DNA of 24,483 nucleotides from GCA-001856825 sp038729485 (GTDB taxonomy: Archaea; Thermoplasmatota; Thermoplasmata; Thermoplasmatales; GCA-001856825). The notes below the pieces were generated by a model. The model was not told the origin of the DNA and did not search any database. It worked only from the letters and a program-made list of their open reading frames with translations. The stretch lies in the NCBI GenBank assembly GCA_038729485.1, contig JAVYRX010000013.1, positions 1 to 24,483 of the forward strand, in the 5' to 3' direction. Shown in pieces: positions 1 through 7,618 of this stretch. The position numbers were made by a program, and so were the translations under genes. The first letter of the stretch is position 1, and each line of letters starts with the position of its first letter.

Positions 1-220
1 GGCCAGGATCCCTCCTGACGAGTTCTTCTATCGAAACAAGAACCTTCCACGGGTTCGCGTAATCAAGAATCTTCTCCTTCTTTGAGAGTTTCACGAGCTC
101 TGTCGGAAATTCTTCCTCCCTGTCGGAATGCTCCGCCAGCTCTTCAGTGAAATATTTGCCAGCAAATTCCCTAGCCTTCTCGGCTGCCTGTTTTACTTCT
201 TCATCAAGTTCAAAATCCAT
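1..220 (-). CDS. Acyl-CoA dehydrogenase, N-terminal fragment (cut by window edge)
   Basis: The minus strand opens with an ATG at 218-220 and stays open to the left edge, giving about 73 residues that begin MDFELDEEVKQAAEKAREFA and continue as a charged helical stretch ending in LVRRDPG. This is the usual look of the helical N-terminal domain of acyl-CoA dehydrogenases, flavoenzymes that make 2-enoyl-CoA and pass electrons to ETF. The start lies two bases after the thiolase stop, so the two are one transcript, and the thiolase 3' end (GAGAGGGTG) supplies a ribosome binding site. The neighbourhood (thiolase, ETF, ETF:quinone oxidoreductase) fits the call. The FAD and CoA sites and the catalytic Glu lie outside the window, so substrate range cannot be judged. 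Confidence 0.75.
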   Translation of the reverse strand, partial: MDFELDEEVKQAAEKAREFAGKYFTEELAEHSDREEEFPTELVKLSKKEKILDYANPWKVLVSIEELVRRDPG

Positions 221-222
221 AA

Positions 223-1419
223 TCACACCCTCTCCAGAACCATTGAGTAGCCCTGCCCCCCGCCGACGCAAAGCGTTGCAAGGCCCCTGTCCTTCCCCTT
301 CTCCTTTAGTATCCTGGACAAGGTTCCGGCGAGCCTTGCTCCGGATGCCCCAAGCGGATGACCTATTGCTATCGCGCCCCCCTTCACGTTAACCTTCTCC
401 CTCTGTATTCCGAGCTCCTTCATCGCATTCAGCACGACTACAGCAAATGCCTCATTTATCTCCCAGAAATCTATGTCTCCGACACTCAGCCCTGCCCTTT
501 CCAGCGCGATCTTTGAAGCAGGAACGGGTCCCTCCCCCATTATTGATGGATCGACAGCGGCCCATCCGAAAGATCTAATCTTTGAAAGTGGGGTGAATCC
601 AACCTCCCTCAGCTTCTTTTCGGATGCAAGCATGACGAGGGACGCGCCTGCGTTTAATGGGGAAGAGTTTCCCGCTGTTATCACGCCTCCCTCCTTGAAT
701 GCAGGAGGAAGCTTCTTCATCTGTTCTATGTTAGTGTCGGTCCTTATGCTCTGATCCCTGTCTATGACCTTAATCTCTCCCTCCGTTTCCACCTCTATTG
801 GAAGAATTTCGTCCTTGAAGTATCCCTCTTCGAGGGCCCTTGAAGCCAGCCTGTGACTATCCAGGGAATAAGCGTCCATTTCGTCCCTCGGTATGTTTTT
901 CACCGACGCCAGCTTTTCTGCAGTCAGGCCCATGTAGAAGCCCGTCTTCATGTCGTATTTCATGTACTCCGGTCTCAGGAGCAATTTCAGGTTTGGCTGG
1001 ACCATCGGATTATCTCCTAGAGGAACGTGCGTCATGTGTTCGAATCCCCCTGCCAGGACTAGATCTGCATTTCCTGTCATTATCTCCATTGCGCCTATGG
1101 ATATTGCGTTCAGGGATGAAGAACAGGCCCTGTCTATGGCCATGGCCGGAACATCTACAGGAAAGCCTGCCAGCAGGACCGGCTGCCTGCCGCCGTACAT
1201 CCAGTTTTCCCCGACCTGGAGTGCAGAGCCGAGGATCACATCGTTTACCTCGCCTGGATTTATTCCAGTCGTCCTTACGGAATCTTTCAACAGCTCCGCG
1301 ATTGCTTCGTCCATCCTTATGCCGTTGAAAACGTCTTTCGATGGGTCGTTCGGCCTAGATCTAGAAAACGCCGTCCTTTTGTAATAAACAATGTAAACAT
1401 CCCTTGAAGGGCTACTCAT
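223..1419 (-). CDS. Acetyl-CoA C-acyltransferase (3-ketoacyl-CoA thiolase)
   Basis: This 398-residue protein is a full-length thiolase of the degradative family, which splits 3-ketoacyl-CoA with CoA to give acetyl-CoA and a shortened acyl-CoA, the last step of beta-oxidation. The nucleophile Cys99 sits in DRACSSSLNAI, the family Asn-Glu motif is INEAFA (321-326), the catalytic His354 is in GGAIAIGHPLGASG, and the second catalytic Cys384 is in CVGGGQG near the C terminus. All expected catalytic residues are present, so it belongs to the active thiolases and not to the archaeal SCPx-like thiolase partners that need a HMG-CoA synthase complex. It is the first gene of a minus-strand operon with the acyl-CoA dehydrogenase two bases downstream, and is divergent from etfBA. 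The ATG at 1417-1419 lies 31 bases from a TATA element. Chain-length preference cannot be read from the sequence. Confidence 0.95.
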   Translation of the reverse strand: MSSPSRDVYIVYYKRTAFSRSRPNDPSKDVFNGIRMDEAIAELLKDSVRTTGINPGEVNDVILGSALQVGENWMYGGRQPVLLAGFPVDVPAMAIDRACSSSLNAISIGAMEIMTGNADLVLAGGFEHMTHVPLGDNPMVQPNLKLLLRPEYMKYDMKTGFYMGLTAEKLASVKNIPRDEMDAYSLDSHRLASRALEEGYFKDEILPIEVETEGEIKVIDRDQSIRTDTNIEQMKKLPPAFKEGGVITAGNSSPLNAGASLVMLASEKKLREVGFTPLSKIRSFGWAAVDPSIMGEGPVPASKIALERAGLSVGDIDFWEINEAFAVVVLNAMKELGIQREKVNVKGGAIAIGHPLGASGARLAGTLSRILKEKGKDRGLATLCVGGGQGYSMVLERV

Positions 1420-1445
1420 AGATATCTCATATCAATTAGCTTCTT

Positions 1446-1453
1446 CTATTTAA
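1446..1453 (-). promoter_or_regulatory. Candidate TATA box of the thiolase operon
   Basis: On the minus strand this reads TTAAATAG, centred about 31 bases before the thiolase ATG. With the archaeal TATA-to-start distance of about 26 bases, transcription would begin within a few bases of the start codon, leaving little or no leader. Confidence 0.45.
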
Positions 1454-1460
1454 TTGATGC

Positions 1461-1508
1461 TTCAGTCTCAGTCATTTTAAGCGAGCTAAGATTCGCTTTA
1501 GCACTGAA
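1461..1508. promoter_or_regulatory. Nested inverted repeats between the thiolase and etfBA promoters
   Basis: Two dyads are nested here. The inner one is AAGCGA (1479-1484), an 8-base spacer, then TCGCTT (1493-1498). The outer one is TTCAGT (1461-1466) paired with ACTGAA (1503-1508). They lie between the two divergent TATA elements (about 1450 and 1527), a natural place for a regulator that controls both beta-oxidation units. The outer arms are not placed symmetrically around the inner dyad, so it may be two sites or chance. Confidence 0.3.
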
Positions 1509-1521
1509 ATGGGAGAAAGGG

Positions 1522-1531
1522 TAATATTTAA
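1522..1531 (+). promoter_or_regulatory. Candidate TATA box of etfBA
   Basis: TAATATTTAA is centred about 32 bases before the ATG at 1559. It is the best TATA-like element in front of the operon and predicts a leader of only a few bases. Confidence 0.45.
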
Positions 1532-1558
1532 TCAGAGAATCATAGACGGGGATTGGAA

Positions 1559-2305
1559 ATGCCCTACAACATTGTAGTTCTGATCAAACAGATACCTGAC
1601 CTAGAGCTGGTGAAGGTGAATCAATCAACGGGCGAACCTATTCTGGAAGGAGTTCCGTACAGGTTCGAGAATTTGAGCAAAAATGCGGTGGAAGAGGCAG
1701 TTCGCATAAAGGAGAAGAATGGCGGTAAGGTCACTGCTGTATTATTTGGAAACGACAAAGGTACCCAGGTCATGAAGGAGGCTTATGCGATGGGCGTTGA
1801 TGAGGGGTACGTTATAACGGGATACCAGGATGGAAACACTTCTCTTACTTCCAAGGTACTTGCCGCAAAGATATCGCAGCTCCCTCACGATCTTGTAATA
1901 CTGGGAAACCAGTCCGCTGATTCAATGTCAGGCCTCCTTGGTGGGAAGCTCGCAGCGATACTCGGAATTCCATATTTATCAAACGCCCTAAAGGTAGAAG
2001 CTTCCGGACAGAAGGTGAAGGTTTGGAGCGCCGGAGAGAGCGAGAACATTGAGATGGAGGCTGACCTGCCTGCTGTAATAAGCGTGACTCAGGAGATAAA
2101 CGAGCCAAGGTTTCCGCCTGTGATGCAGATAATACAGGCTGGAAGGAAGAAGATAAACATGGAGCAGAGCCAGATGAAGGAGGAAACCGGAGTAAATGTT
2201 ATTTCAAGAATAGCACCTAAGAGCGAGAGGAAAAAGATAATTTTCGAGGATCTTGACAAGGGCGCCCAGGAAGTTGCAAAGGTCATAAAGGAGGTGGCAA
2301 AATGA
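1559..2305 (+). CDS. etfB: Electron transfer flavoprotein beta subunit
   Basis: This protein of about 248 residues is the beta subunit of ETF, the soluble FAD/AMP heterodimer that takes electrons from acyl-CoA dehydrogenases. It opens with the characteristic strand IVVLIKQIPDLE and a charged loop, and carries the nucleotide-binding stretch LGNQSADSMSGLLGGKLA followed by LGIPYLSNA. I prefer the ATG at 1559 (MPYNIVVLIKQ) over the in-frame TTG two codons upstream because ETF beta proteins usually begin directly before this strand. The stop overlaps the etfA start (ATGA at 2302-2305), so the subunits are translationally coupled. Clustering with acyl-CoA dehydrogenase, thiolase and an ETF:quinone oxidoreductase points to beta-oxidation and not to nitrogen fixation or flavin-based bifurcation. 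Confidence 0.93.
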   Translation: MPYNIVVLIKQIPDLELVKVNQSTGEPILEGVPYRFENLSKNAVEEAVRIKEKNGGKVTAVLFGNDKGTQVMKEAYAMGVDEGYVITGYQDGNTSLTSKVLAAKISQLPHDLVILGNQSADSMSGLLGGKLAAILGIPYLSNALKVEASGQKVKVWSAGESENIEMEADLPAVISVTQEINEPRFPPVMQIIQAGRKKINMEQSQMKEETGVNVISRIAPKSERKKIIFEDLDKGAQEVAKVIKEVAK

Positions 2306-3183
2306 ATTTCCTAGTTTTCAGCGATAATTCTGATATTTCGAAACAGATACTCTCGTTCCTTAACGGGAAGGGGGATTACACGATTTTAAGCTCTGTGAAG
2401 GACGAATCAATTAAGAACTATGGAGCTTCCAAGGTCATTTTCCTTAAAGGAAGCGCGAATTTCGAAGGCATCTCAGCCGTCGTGGAAAAGGTGTTCAGCA
2501 GCGGCTTCAACTATCTAATTATAGCATCCACATCATTGGGTAGGGACGTTGCGTCTTATCTATCTTCAAAATTGAATTTGACAGTCATTCCGGAAGCGTT
2601 TTCGGTAGACTTTACCCAGGTAGGAGTAAGGACTAAGAGGTACGGTCTCGGAGGAAAGGTGGTGATAGAGGAGGAGAGCAGCGCGAAAATTATTACAGTG
2701 CTCCCCGGCATATCTGACGACAAGCCTTCAGGGGTGATCTCCAGCACAGAGGAGATGGACGTACCTCAGGGGAAGGTGAGGGTCGTATCTGTTCAGCAGA
2801 AGAAGGCGAAGGAAGTAGATTTAGAGAAGGCTAACATAATCGTTTCTGTGGGCAGGGGTTTGGGGAAGAAGGAGGGCCTCCAGCAGATAGAACCTTTTGC
2901 AAAGAAGATAGGGGCTGAGCTTGCCGGCTCCCGCCCCGTCTGCCTGGACTATCAGTGGCTAAGTGAGGACAGGCAGGTCGGGTATTCAGGAAGGAAGGTA
3001 AGGCCGAAGATATACATAGCATTAGGCATATCAGGTCAGATACAGCACATTGCCGGTATGAGGGACTCCAAGATAGTGATTTCCGTGAACAAGGACAAGA
3101 ACGCCCCAATATTCCAGGAATCCGATTATGGCATAGTCGGGGATCTTTACGCAGCAGTTCAGAAGATCATGAGCTATCTTTAG
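2302..3183 (+). CDS. etfA: Electron transfer flavoprotein alpha subunit
   Basis: This 293-residue protein has the two-part ETF alpha layout: a variable N-terminal alpha/beta domain (1 to about 165) and a conserved FAD-binding domain from VSVGRGLGKKEG onward. The family signature is clear at 235-265, from PKIYIALGISGQIQHIAG through ISVNKD, and SRP (210-212), GYSG (227-230, often GQTG or GYTG in relatives) and SDYGIVGD near the end complete the FAD site. It pairs with etfB through an ATGA overlap and has a good ribosome binding site (GGAGGTGG at about 2290). Its 3' end overlaps the convergent membrane oxidoreductase gene by 17 bases. No extra Fe-S or bifurcating signature is visible. It should deliver electrons from acyl-CoA dehydrogenase to that neighbour. 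Confidence 0.95.
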   Translation: MNFLVFSDNSDISKQILSFLNGKGDYTILSSVKDESIKNYGASKVIFLKGSANFEGISAVVEKVFSSGFNYLIIASTSLGRDVASYLSSKLNLTVIPEAFSVDFTQVGVRTKRYGLGGKVVIEEESSAKIITVLPGISDDKPSGVISSTEEMDVPQGKVRVVSVQQKKAKEVDLEKANIIVSVGRGLGKKEGLQQIEPFAKKIGAELAGSRPVCLDYQWLSEDRQVGYSGRKVRPKIYIALGISGQIQHIAGMRDSKIVISVNKDKNAPIFQESDYGIVGDLYAAVQKIMSYL

Positions 3184-5197
3184 AGTTTGATATAGCTAAA
3201 GAGGAAGCCACGACTTCCGCTAGATCCAGGACGTTCATCTTCTCTTCCCTGTTAGTGACCTTCCTTGCGTCGTCGAGCATGGACATGCAGTAGGGGCATG
3301 CAGTTACAACGGTCTTTGCGTTGACCTTGTCAGCCTGTTCGATCCTCATGTGTGATATCTTGGTGCCGACGTTCTCTTCCATCCACATCCTGGCACCTCC
3401 TGCACCGCAGCAGAGCCCCTTCTTCCCGTTCATCTCCATCTCAACGAAATCGTCCGAAACGCTTTTTATCACAAACCTGGGTGCATCAATTACACTGTTG
3501 TACCTTGCAAGGTAGCAGGAATCGTGGTACGTGACCTTTCCTAGGTCCTTCTTCTCTATCTTTATCTTTCCATCCTTGATCAGGTTCTCAATGAATTCTG
3601 TATGGTGAACAACTTCCAGATTTATGTAAGGAGAATAGTCGTTCTTGAACGTGTTGAAGCAGTGAGGGCAGAGCGTTATCACCTTTTTCACACCGTACTT
3701 TTTGAACGTCTCTACATTTTGATTGGTGAGCGTCTGGGCAAGGTATTCATTTCCCGATCTTCTGGCTGGATCGCCGTTGCACCTCTCCTCTGAACCAAGT
3801 ATAGCGAACGAAACGTTTGCCTCCTTCAATATCTTCACGAGAGAGCGTGATATGTTCTGATTCCTCGGGTCATAGCTGCCGGAGCAGCCAACCCAGAACA
3901 GGTATTCAAACTTGGCGTCTGGATTTTTGGATAAATCCACTACATTAAGCCCGTCAGCCCATGCCGCTCTAGTCGATGGATCGTTTGTCCAGGGGCTTCC
4001 GTAAGCCTCCAGGTTGCCGTATATTTCTAGTATGCCCTTCGGTGCGCTTCCCTTGTTAAGGACAAGGGACCTCCTCATGTCGACTATCTTGTCCACGTGA
4101 TTTATCATTACAGGGCATTCTTCAACGCAGGCGCTGCATGTCGTGCAAGACCATAGATCCTCCTCCTTTATCGTCGTACCTATTACTGGTTTTATTTCCT
4201 CGTCCTTTCCGGTCTTCCTGAACTCCTCCCCCTGTTGGAGGAGTGCCTTCCTGAGATCCCAGATGACGTCCCTCGGTGAAAGCGTCTTTCCCGTGAGGTT
4301 TGCAGGGCACGCTGCAGTGCATCTTCCGCACTCAGTGCAGGAGTAGAAATCAAGGTAATCCTTCCAGGTGAAGTCCTTCAGATCCGTTGCACCGAATCTC
4401 GTCTCCTTCTCGAAATCGATCTGAGGGAGCATGCCTCTTGGTTTATCCTCAGATAGGAGGACGTTGAAAGGAGCAGCGACAAGGTGAAGGTGTTTCGACA
4501 TGGGTATATATGCGAGGAATGTCAGGAAAATGATCGCATGGAAACCGTAAAGTGACCAGTAAACGTTTACGGCCTCAGACTCCGTCATGTGAGGTATCAA
4601 CTTCGCGAAAGCGAGGCTTATCGGCGTAACGGCCGGTGAAAGATTCTCCATTATCGCTCCTGGGATATTGTGGGTATAACCGTCTAACCTCAGAGCAGAA
4701 AGGAAGAAGTAGCTTATCATGAGCGCTTCAACGAGAAATAGGATGAATGCAGCCTCGAATCCGCTGTATCCGCGGTACCTCTTAATCTTCAGCACCCAGC
4801 GTCTTATGACTGCATATATTACGTCTGCAGCGACGATGAGTGCAAAAACGTCTACCGTGAAGAATATTACGTTTTCAAGGATACCTGAAAAGAAGAAGTG
4901 AAAAGAAGGATCTATGCCCGTAGCGAAAAAATCTATGGAGTAAGAGGCGAAGGCAAGGAAACCCCAGAACATCAGGGAATGCATTATGCCCCCACCGGTC
5001 TCCTTGAACAGCTTCCCCTGGAAGAGGACGTTCCTTATCTCAAGCCATATTCTCAGTAGGATCTTAGGCTTTACTCTACCCCCTTCAAGCTTCGCGGGGA
5101 TCTTTATCATGTACCAGAGAAGCTTGAATACCGTCCAGAAGAATAGGGCAGCAGATATGAGGATACCTGAGAGAAGGAGGATGGATGATATGTACAT
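3167..5197 (-). CDS. Membrane Fe-S/heme oxidoreductase, ETF:menaquinone oxidoreductase (EMO) type
   Basis: This 676-residue protein joins a NarI-like membrane domain to an HdrD/GlpC-like iron-sulfur domain. Residues 1 to about 240 hold roughly six hydrophobic segments with candidate heme histidines (His73, His220, His236/238). Two 4Fe-4S motifs follow (Cys287/290/293/297 and Cys351/354/357/361). Then come two Cys-rich CCG-type domains: the first has Cys438, ERCNGDPARR at 471-480 and Cys510/513; the second is canonical with Cys561, Cys596-Cys597-Gly and Cys634/637, expected to bind a noncubane cluster. This architecture is that of EMO proteins, which oxidise reduced ETF and reduce menaquinone in the membrane. 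The context is strong: it is third in an operon with the fused dehydrogenase/hydratase and converges on etfA. A heterodisulfide reductase role is unlikely without HdrE/methanogen context. The ATG at 5195-5197 is 18 bases after the upstream stop. Confidence 0.85.
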   Translation of the reverse strand: MYISSILLLSGILISAALFFWTVFKLLWYMIKIPAKLEGGRVKPKILLRIWLEIRNVLFQGKLFKETGGGIMHSLMFWGFLAFASYSIDFFATGIDPSFHFFFSGILENVIFFTVDVFALIVAADVIYAVIRRWVLKIKRYRGYSGFEAAFILFLVEALMISYFFLSALRLDGYTHNIPGAIMENLSPAVTPISLAFAKLIPHMTESEAVNVYWSLYGFHAIIFLTFLAYIPMSKHLHLVAAPFNVLLSEDKPRGMLPQIDFEKETRFGATDLKDFTWKDYLDFYSCTECGRCTAACPANLTGKTLSPRDVIWDLRKALLQQGEEFRKTGKDEEIKPVIGTTIKEEDLWSCTTCSACVEECPVMINHVDKIVDMRRSLVLNKGSAPKGILEIYGNLEAYGSPWTNDPSTRAAWADGLNVVDLSKNPDAKFEYLFWVGCSGSYDPRNQNISRSLVKILKEANVSFAILGSEERCNGDPARRSGNEYLAQTLTNQNVETFKKYGVKKVITLCPHCFNTFKNDYSPYINLEVVHHTEFIENLIKDGKIKIEKKDLGKVTYHDSCYLARYNSVIDAPRFVIKSVSDDFVEMEMNGKKGLCCGAGGARMWMEENVGTKISHMRIEQADKVNAKTVVTACPYCMSMLDDARKVTNREEKMNVLDLAEVVASSLAISNSKDSS

Positions 5198-5215
5198 CTA
5201 ATAAACACTCCAGTC

Positions 5216-7216
5216 TTACTTCCCCTGGAATGACGGTTTCCTCTTCTGAAGCATTGCAGAAATGCCCTCTTTCAGATCCTCTGTCCCGTAAAGAACGCCT
5301 GCCGCCATAGACTCCATCTCAAGGCCTGAATCATAAGGAACGTCGGAGCCCCGATTTATGAGCCTCTTGACAAGTGCGACCGCTATGGGCGAAGATCCGA
5401 GGGAAATCGATTCCGCCAGCTTCAGCGCCTCGTCGTCTATTGCCTCTGCCGCAAATATTTGAGAAACTATTCCCATATCCTTGGCCTCCTGCCCAGATAT
5501 TCTCTTTCCCGTCAGTATAAGATACGAAGCCTTTGACATACCCGCTATCTTCGCAAGTCTCTGGCTTCCGGACCAAGCGGGGATAAGGCCAAGCGTGACT
5601 TCCGGAAATCCTACCTGTGCCTCGCCTGTTGAAACCCTTATGTCGCAGGAGAGTGCCAGTTCAAACCCGCCTCCGAGCGCATAACCCTTTATTTCTGCGA
5701 TAACGACTTTAGGGATTTCCTGTATCATCTTGAAGACCCTTTCCCCTTTCCGAGAGTATTCTACGAAATCGAATGTCCCAGGAATGAACTGGGTCAGCTC
5801 AGCCCCCGCAGAGAACGTCGTCCCGCTTCCTGTGATCACGATAGCCCTGACTTCCCTGTCGTCCCACAATTCTTTTAAAGCATTTTCCAGGTCGGATAGG
5901 ACTTCGGAATTTATCAGGTTGTGTCTTGGCCTATTAAGGATGATCCTTGCTACGTAATTCCCCCTCCTCTCGACTATGAGCGTGTTAAATTTAATCTCCT
6001 TTTTCTCCTCCTCCTTCCTTTCCTCCTTTACTTCCTGAACTTCCTTCTTAACCTCCCTCTTCGGGAACGATTTTATAGAAATTACGTCCTTTAGTCTCCC
6101 ATCAGCTATCGATTTTGCAGGCTCGAAGATTTTGACGTCGTAAGTCTTGCTCAGTTTTTCAAGCATTTTCTTGACTTCGGCGTTCGTCATGCTCTTAGCA
6201 ACCGAGATAGGACCGAACGGCCTGTTCATACCAAGCTTGACTCCCGTCTCTATCTCCTCCGGAAGCGCTACCTCCTCCTCAATCAGCTTGACTGCCTCGT
6301 TGATTTCAATCGCAAAGAGATCCATTATGGTGACATTCTCAGATGGTTGTGCCTTCGGAATGTTTGCCCGCCCTGAAGACCAGTCGTAGAATCCGGAACC
6401 TGTTTTCTTACCAAGTTTCCCGTCCTTGACCATCCTTCTTAGAGTTGTGCATTTATCGTATTCGGGAGAGAGCGTCTTCCCATAGTAGTCCAGAGAGTGA
6501 ACCACAGTATCCAGGCCAACGAAATCCATCAGCTCGTAAGGACCCATCGGAAGGCCCTGGGACTTTGCATATGCGTCAAGTTCTTCTGGCCTCTCGACCC
6601 CCTTGTCAAGAATTAGGCAGAAGAAAAGCATGTCTGGAGCGTTTATCCTGTTTACGACGAAACCTGGTGAATCCTTCAAAACCTTCACTGGTACCTTCCC
6701 TATGCTTTCCCCTATTGAAACAGCTTTTTCGAATACCCCGTCGTTAGTGTATTCAGATCTTATAACTTCAACAAGTTTCATCCTGTTTGCAGGATTGAAG
6801 AAATGCATGCCGACGACTCTCTCTTTTCTGGCCACATTCTTGCATATCTCTGATATCTTTATGTTAGAAGTATTCGTAGCCAGAATCGTATTGGCTGGAC
6901 AGAGCGAATCAAGCTTTCCGAATATCTCCTGCTTCAGCTCCACTATTTCCGGAACCGCTTCCACTACAATTTCAGCCCCTGCCACGCTCTCCTCGAGAGA
7001 GGAAGAAAACTTTATTCTCGACCTAATTGATTCAGTTTCCTCCTTCTTTATTATGCCCTTTTCGGCCATCTTGGCCAGGTTTTCTTCGACGTATTTCGAT
7101 GCCTTATCCAACTGTTCCTTGTAGGCATCTTCCAGCGTGACCTGGTTCCCGTACTGCGCGAATACCAGTGCAATGCCTCTTCCCATCTCCCCCGCGCCGA
7201 TCACAGTGGCTTTCAC
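5216..7216 (-). CDS. Fused 3-hydroxyacyl-CoA dehydrogenase / enoyl-CoA hydratase
   Basis: This 666-residue bifunctional enzyme does two consecutive beta-oxidation steps. The dehydrogenase half comes first: a Rossmann motif VIGAGEMGRGIA (5-16), the catalytic His138 in GMHFFNPANR, Glu150 and Asn189, and a C-terminal helical domain to about 385. A highly charged Lys/Glu linker (387-408) leads to a crotonase domain with GYALGGGFELAL, whose Glu519 matches one catalytic Glu, and GFPEVTLGLIP, whose Glu539 matches the other. The order is dehydrogenase then hydratase, opposite to bacterial FadB/FadJ and known from archaea such as Archaeoglobus and Sulfolobales. The start is GTG at 7214-7216, giving MKATVIGAGE exactly at the Rossmann fold; a nearby ATG is out of frame. 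GGAAGTGA precedes it. It sits 4 bases after the SCP2 gene and 18 before the EMO gene. Confidence 0.96.
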   Translation of the reverse strand: MKATVIGAGEMGRGIALVFAQYGNQVTLEDAYKEQLDKASKYVEENLAKMAEKGIIKKEETESIRSRIKFSSSLEESVAGAEIVVEAVPEIVELKQEIFGKLDSLCPANTILATNTSNIKISEICKNVARKERVVGMHFFNPANRMKLVEVIRSEYTNDGVFEKAVSIGESIGKVPVKVLKDSPGFVVNRINAPDMLFFCLILDKGVERPEELDAYAKSQGLPMGPYELMDFVGLDTVVHSLDYYGKTLSPEYDKCTTLRRMVKDGKLGKKTGSGFYDWSSGRANIPKAQPSENVTIMDLFAIEINEAVKLIEEEVALPEEIETGVKLGMNRPFGPISVAKSMTNAEVKKMLEKLSKTYDVKIFEPAKSIADGRLKDVISIKSFPKREVKKEVQEVKEERKEEEKKEIKFNTLIVERRGNYVARIILNRPRHNLINSEVLSDLENALKELWDDREVRAIVITGSGTTFSAGAELTQFIPGTFDFVEYSRKGERVFKMIQEIPKVVIAEIKGYALGGGFELALSCDIRVSTGEAQVGFPEVTLGLIPAWSGSQRLAKIAGMSKASYLILTGKRISGQEAKDMGIVSQIFAAEAIDDEALKLAESISLGSSPIAVALVKRLINRGSDVPYDSGLEMESMAAGVLYGTEDLKEGISAMLQKRKPSFQGK

Positions 7217-7220
7217 GCAT

Positions 7221-7556
7221 TCACTTCCTTGCCTTCAGTATGCTTGAGGATAGCTTCTGCACAGAAAAGATGTCGCCGCTGATCTTAAGCTTTCCCTGCA
7301 TGAAGGCCTGAACTCCGTCCAGTTTCCCGGAGAAAACGTCTGAAAGAACCTGATCTGTAGCCATAATTGTTGCGGAGGCGGGTTGCTTCGTCCCCTCCCC
7401 GACGACTATTTCGCTCCCGGAGGTCATCACGTAAAAAGGGCTTCCGTCCGATACGTTGAACTGGAACGTTTTGTTCATTGAAGCTATCTCTTTCTTTAGG
7501 TCCGGGAACTGTTCAATCGATTTAACGACGTTTCTTAACAATTCTAAAGAAGTCAT
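7221..7556 (-). CDS. SCP2 sterol-carrier-domain protein
   Basis: This 111-residue protein is a single SCP2 domain, a small alpha/beta fold with a hydrophobic tunnel that binds lipids or acyl-CoA. Family features visible are the strand FQFNVSDGSPFYVMTSG, the ATIMATDQVLSDVFSGKLDG segment, and the closing FMQGKLKISGD, a near-universal SCP2 signature. It is the first gene of the operon with the fused dehydrogenase/hydratase and the ETF:quinone oxidoreductase, suggesting an acyl-CoA or lipid carrier for that pathway; this role is inference. The ATG at 7554-7556 sits 26 bases from a TTTTTTA element, so it would be leaderless. No catalytic residues are expected in this fold. Confidence 0.88.
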   Translation of the reverse strand: MTSLELLRNVVKSIEQFPDLKKEIASMNKTFQFNVSDGSPFYVMTSGSEIVVGEGTKQPASATIMATDQVLSDVFSGKLDGVQAFMQGKLKISGDIFSVQKLSSSILKARK

Positions 7557-7577
7557 GACAAATTATACTACATTTCC

Positions 7578-7588
7578 TAAAAAACTTT
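7578..7588 (-). promoter_or_regulatory. Candidate TATA box of the SCP2 / dehydrogenase-hydratase / EMO operon
   Basis: On the minus strand the element reads AAGTTTTTTA, centred about 26 bases before the ATG at 7556. The same T-run could also help end transcription of the upstream exporter gene. A TATAAT-like stretch at about 7563-7568 is too close to the start to act as an archaeal TATA box. Confidence 0.35.
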
Positions 7589-7618
7589 TCCAAATTAGCC
7601 GCATAAAAAGCATCTCCG

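Noticed and set aside
840..1384. Long plus-strand open frames opposite the thiolase gene
   Set aside because: They are antisense to a strongly conserved thiolase, have odd composition rich in Pro/Ser/Arg, and show no family pattern, start signal or neighbours.
3167..5197. Heterodisulfide reductase or glycolate oxidase Fe-S subunit
   Set aside because: Cys-rich domains are shared with these, but the N-terminal heme-type membrane domain and the ETF/beta-oxidation context fit an ETF:menaquinone oxidoreductase better.
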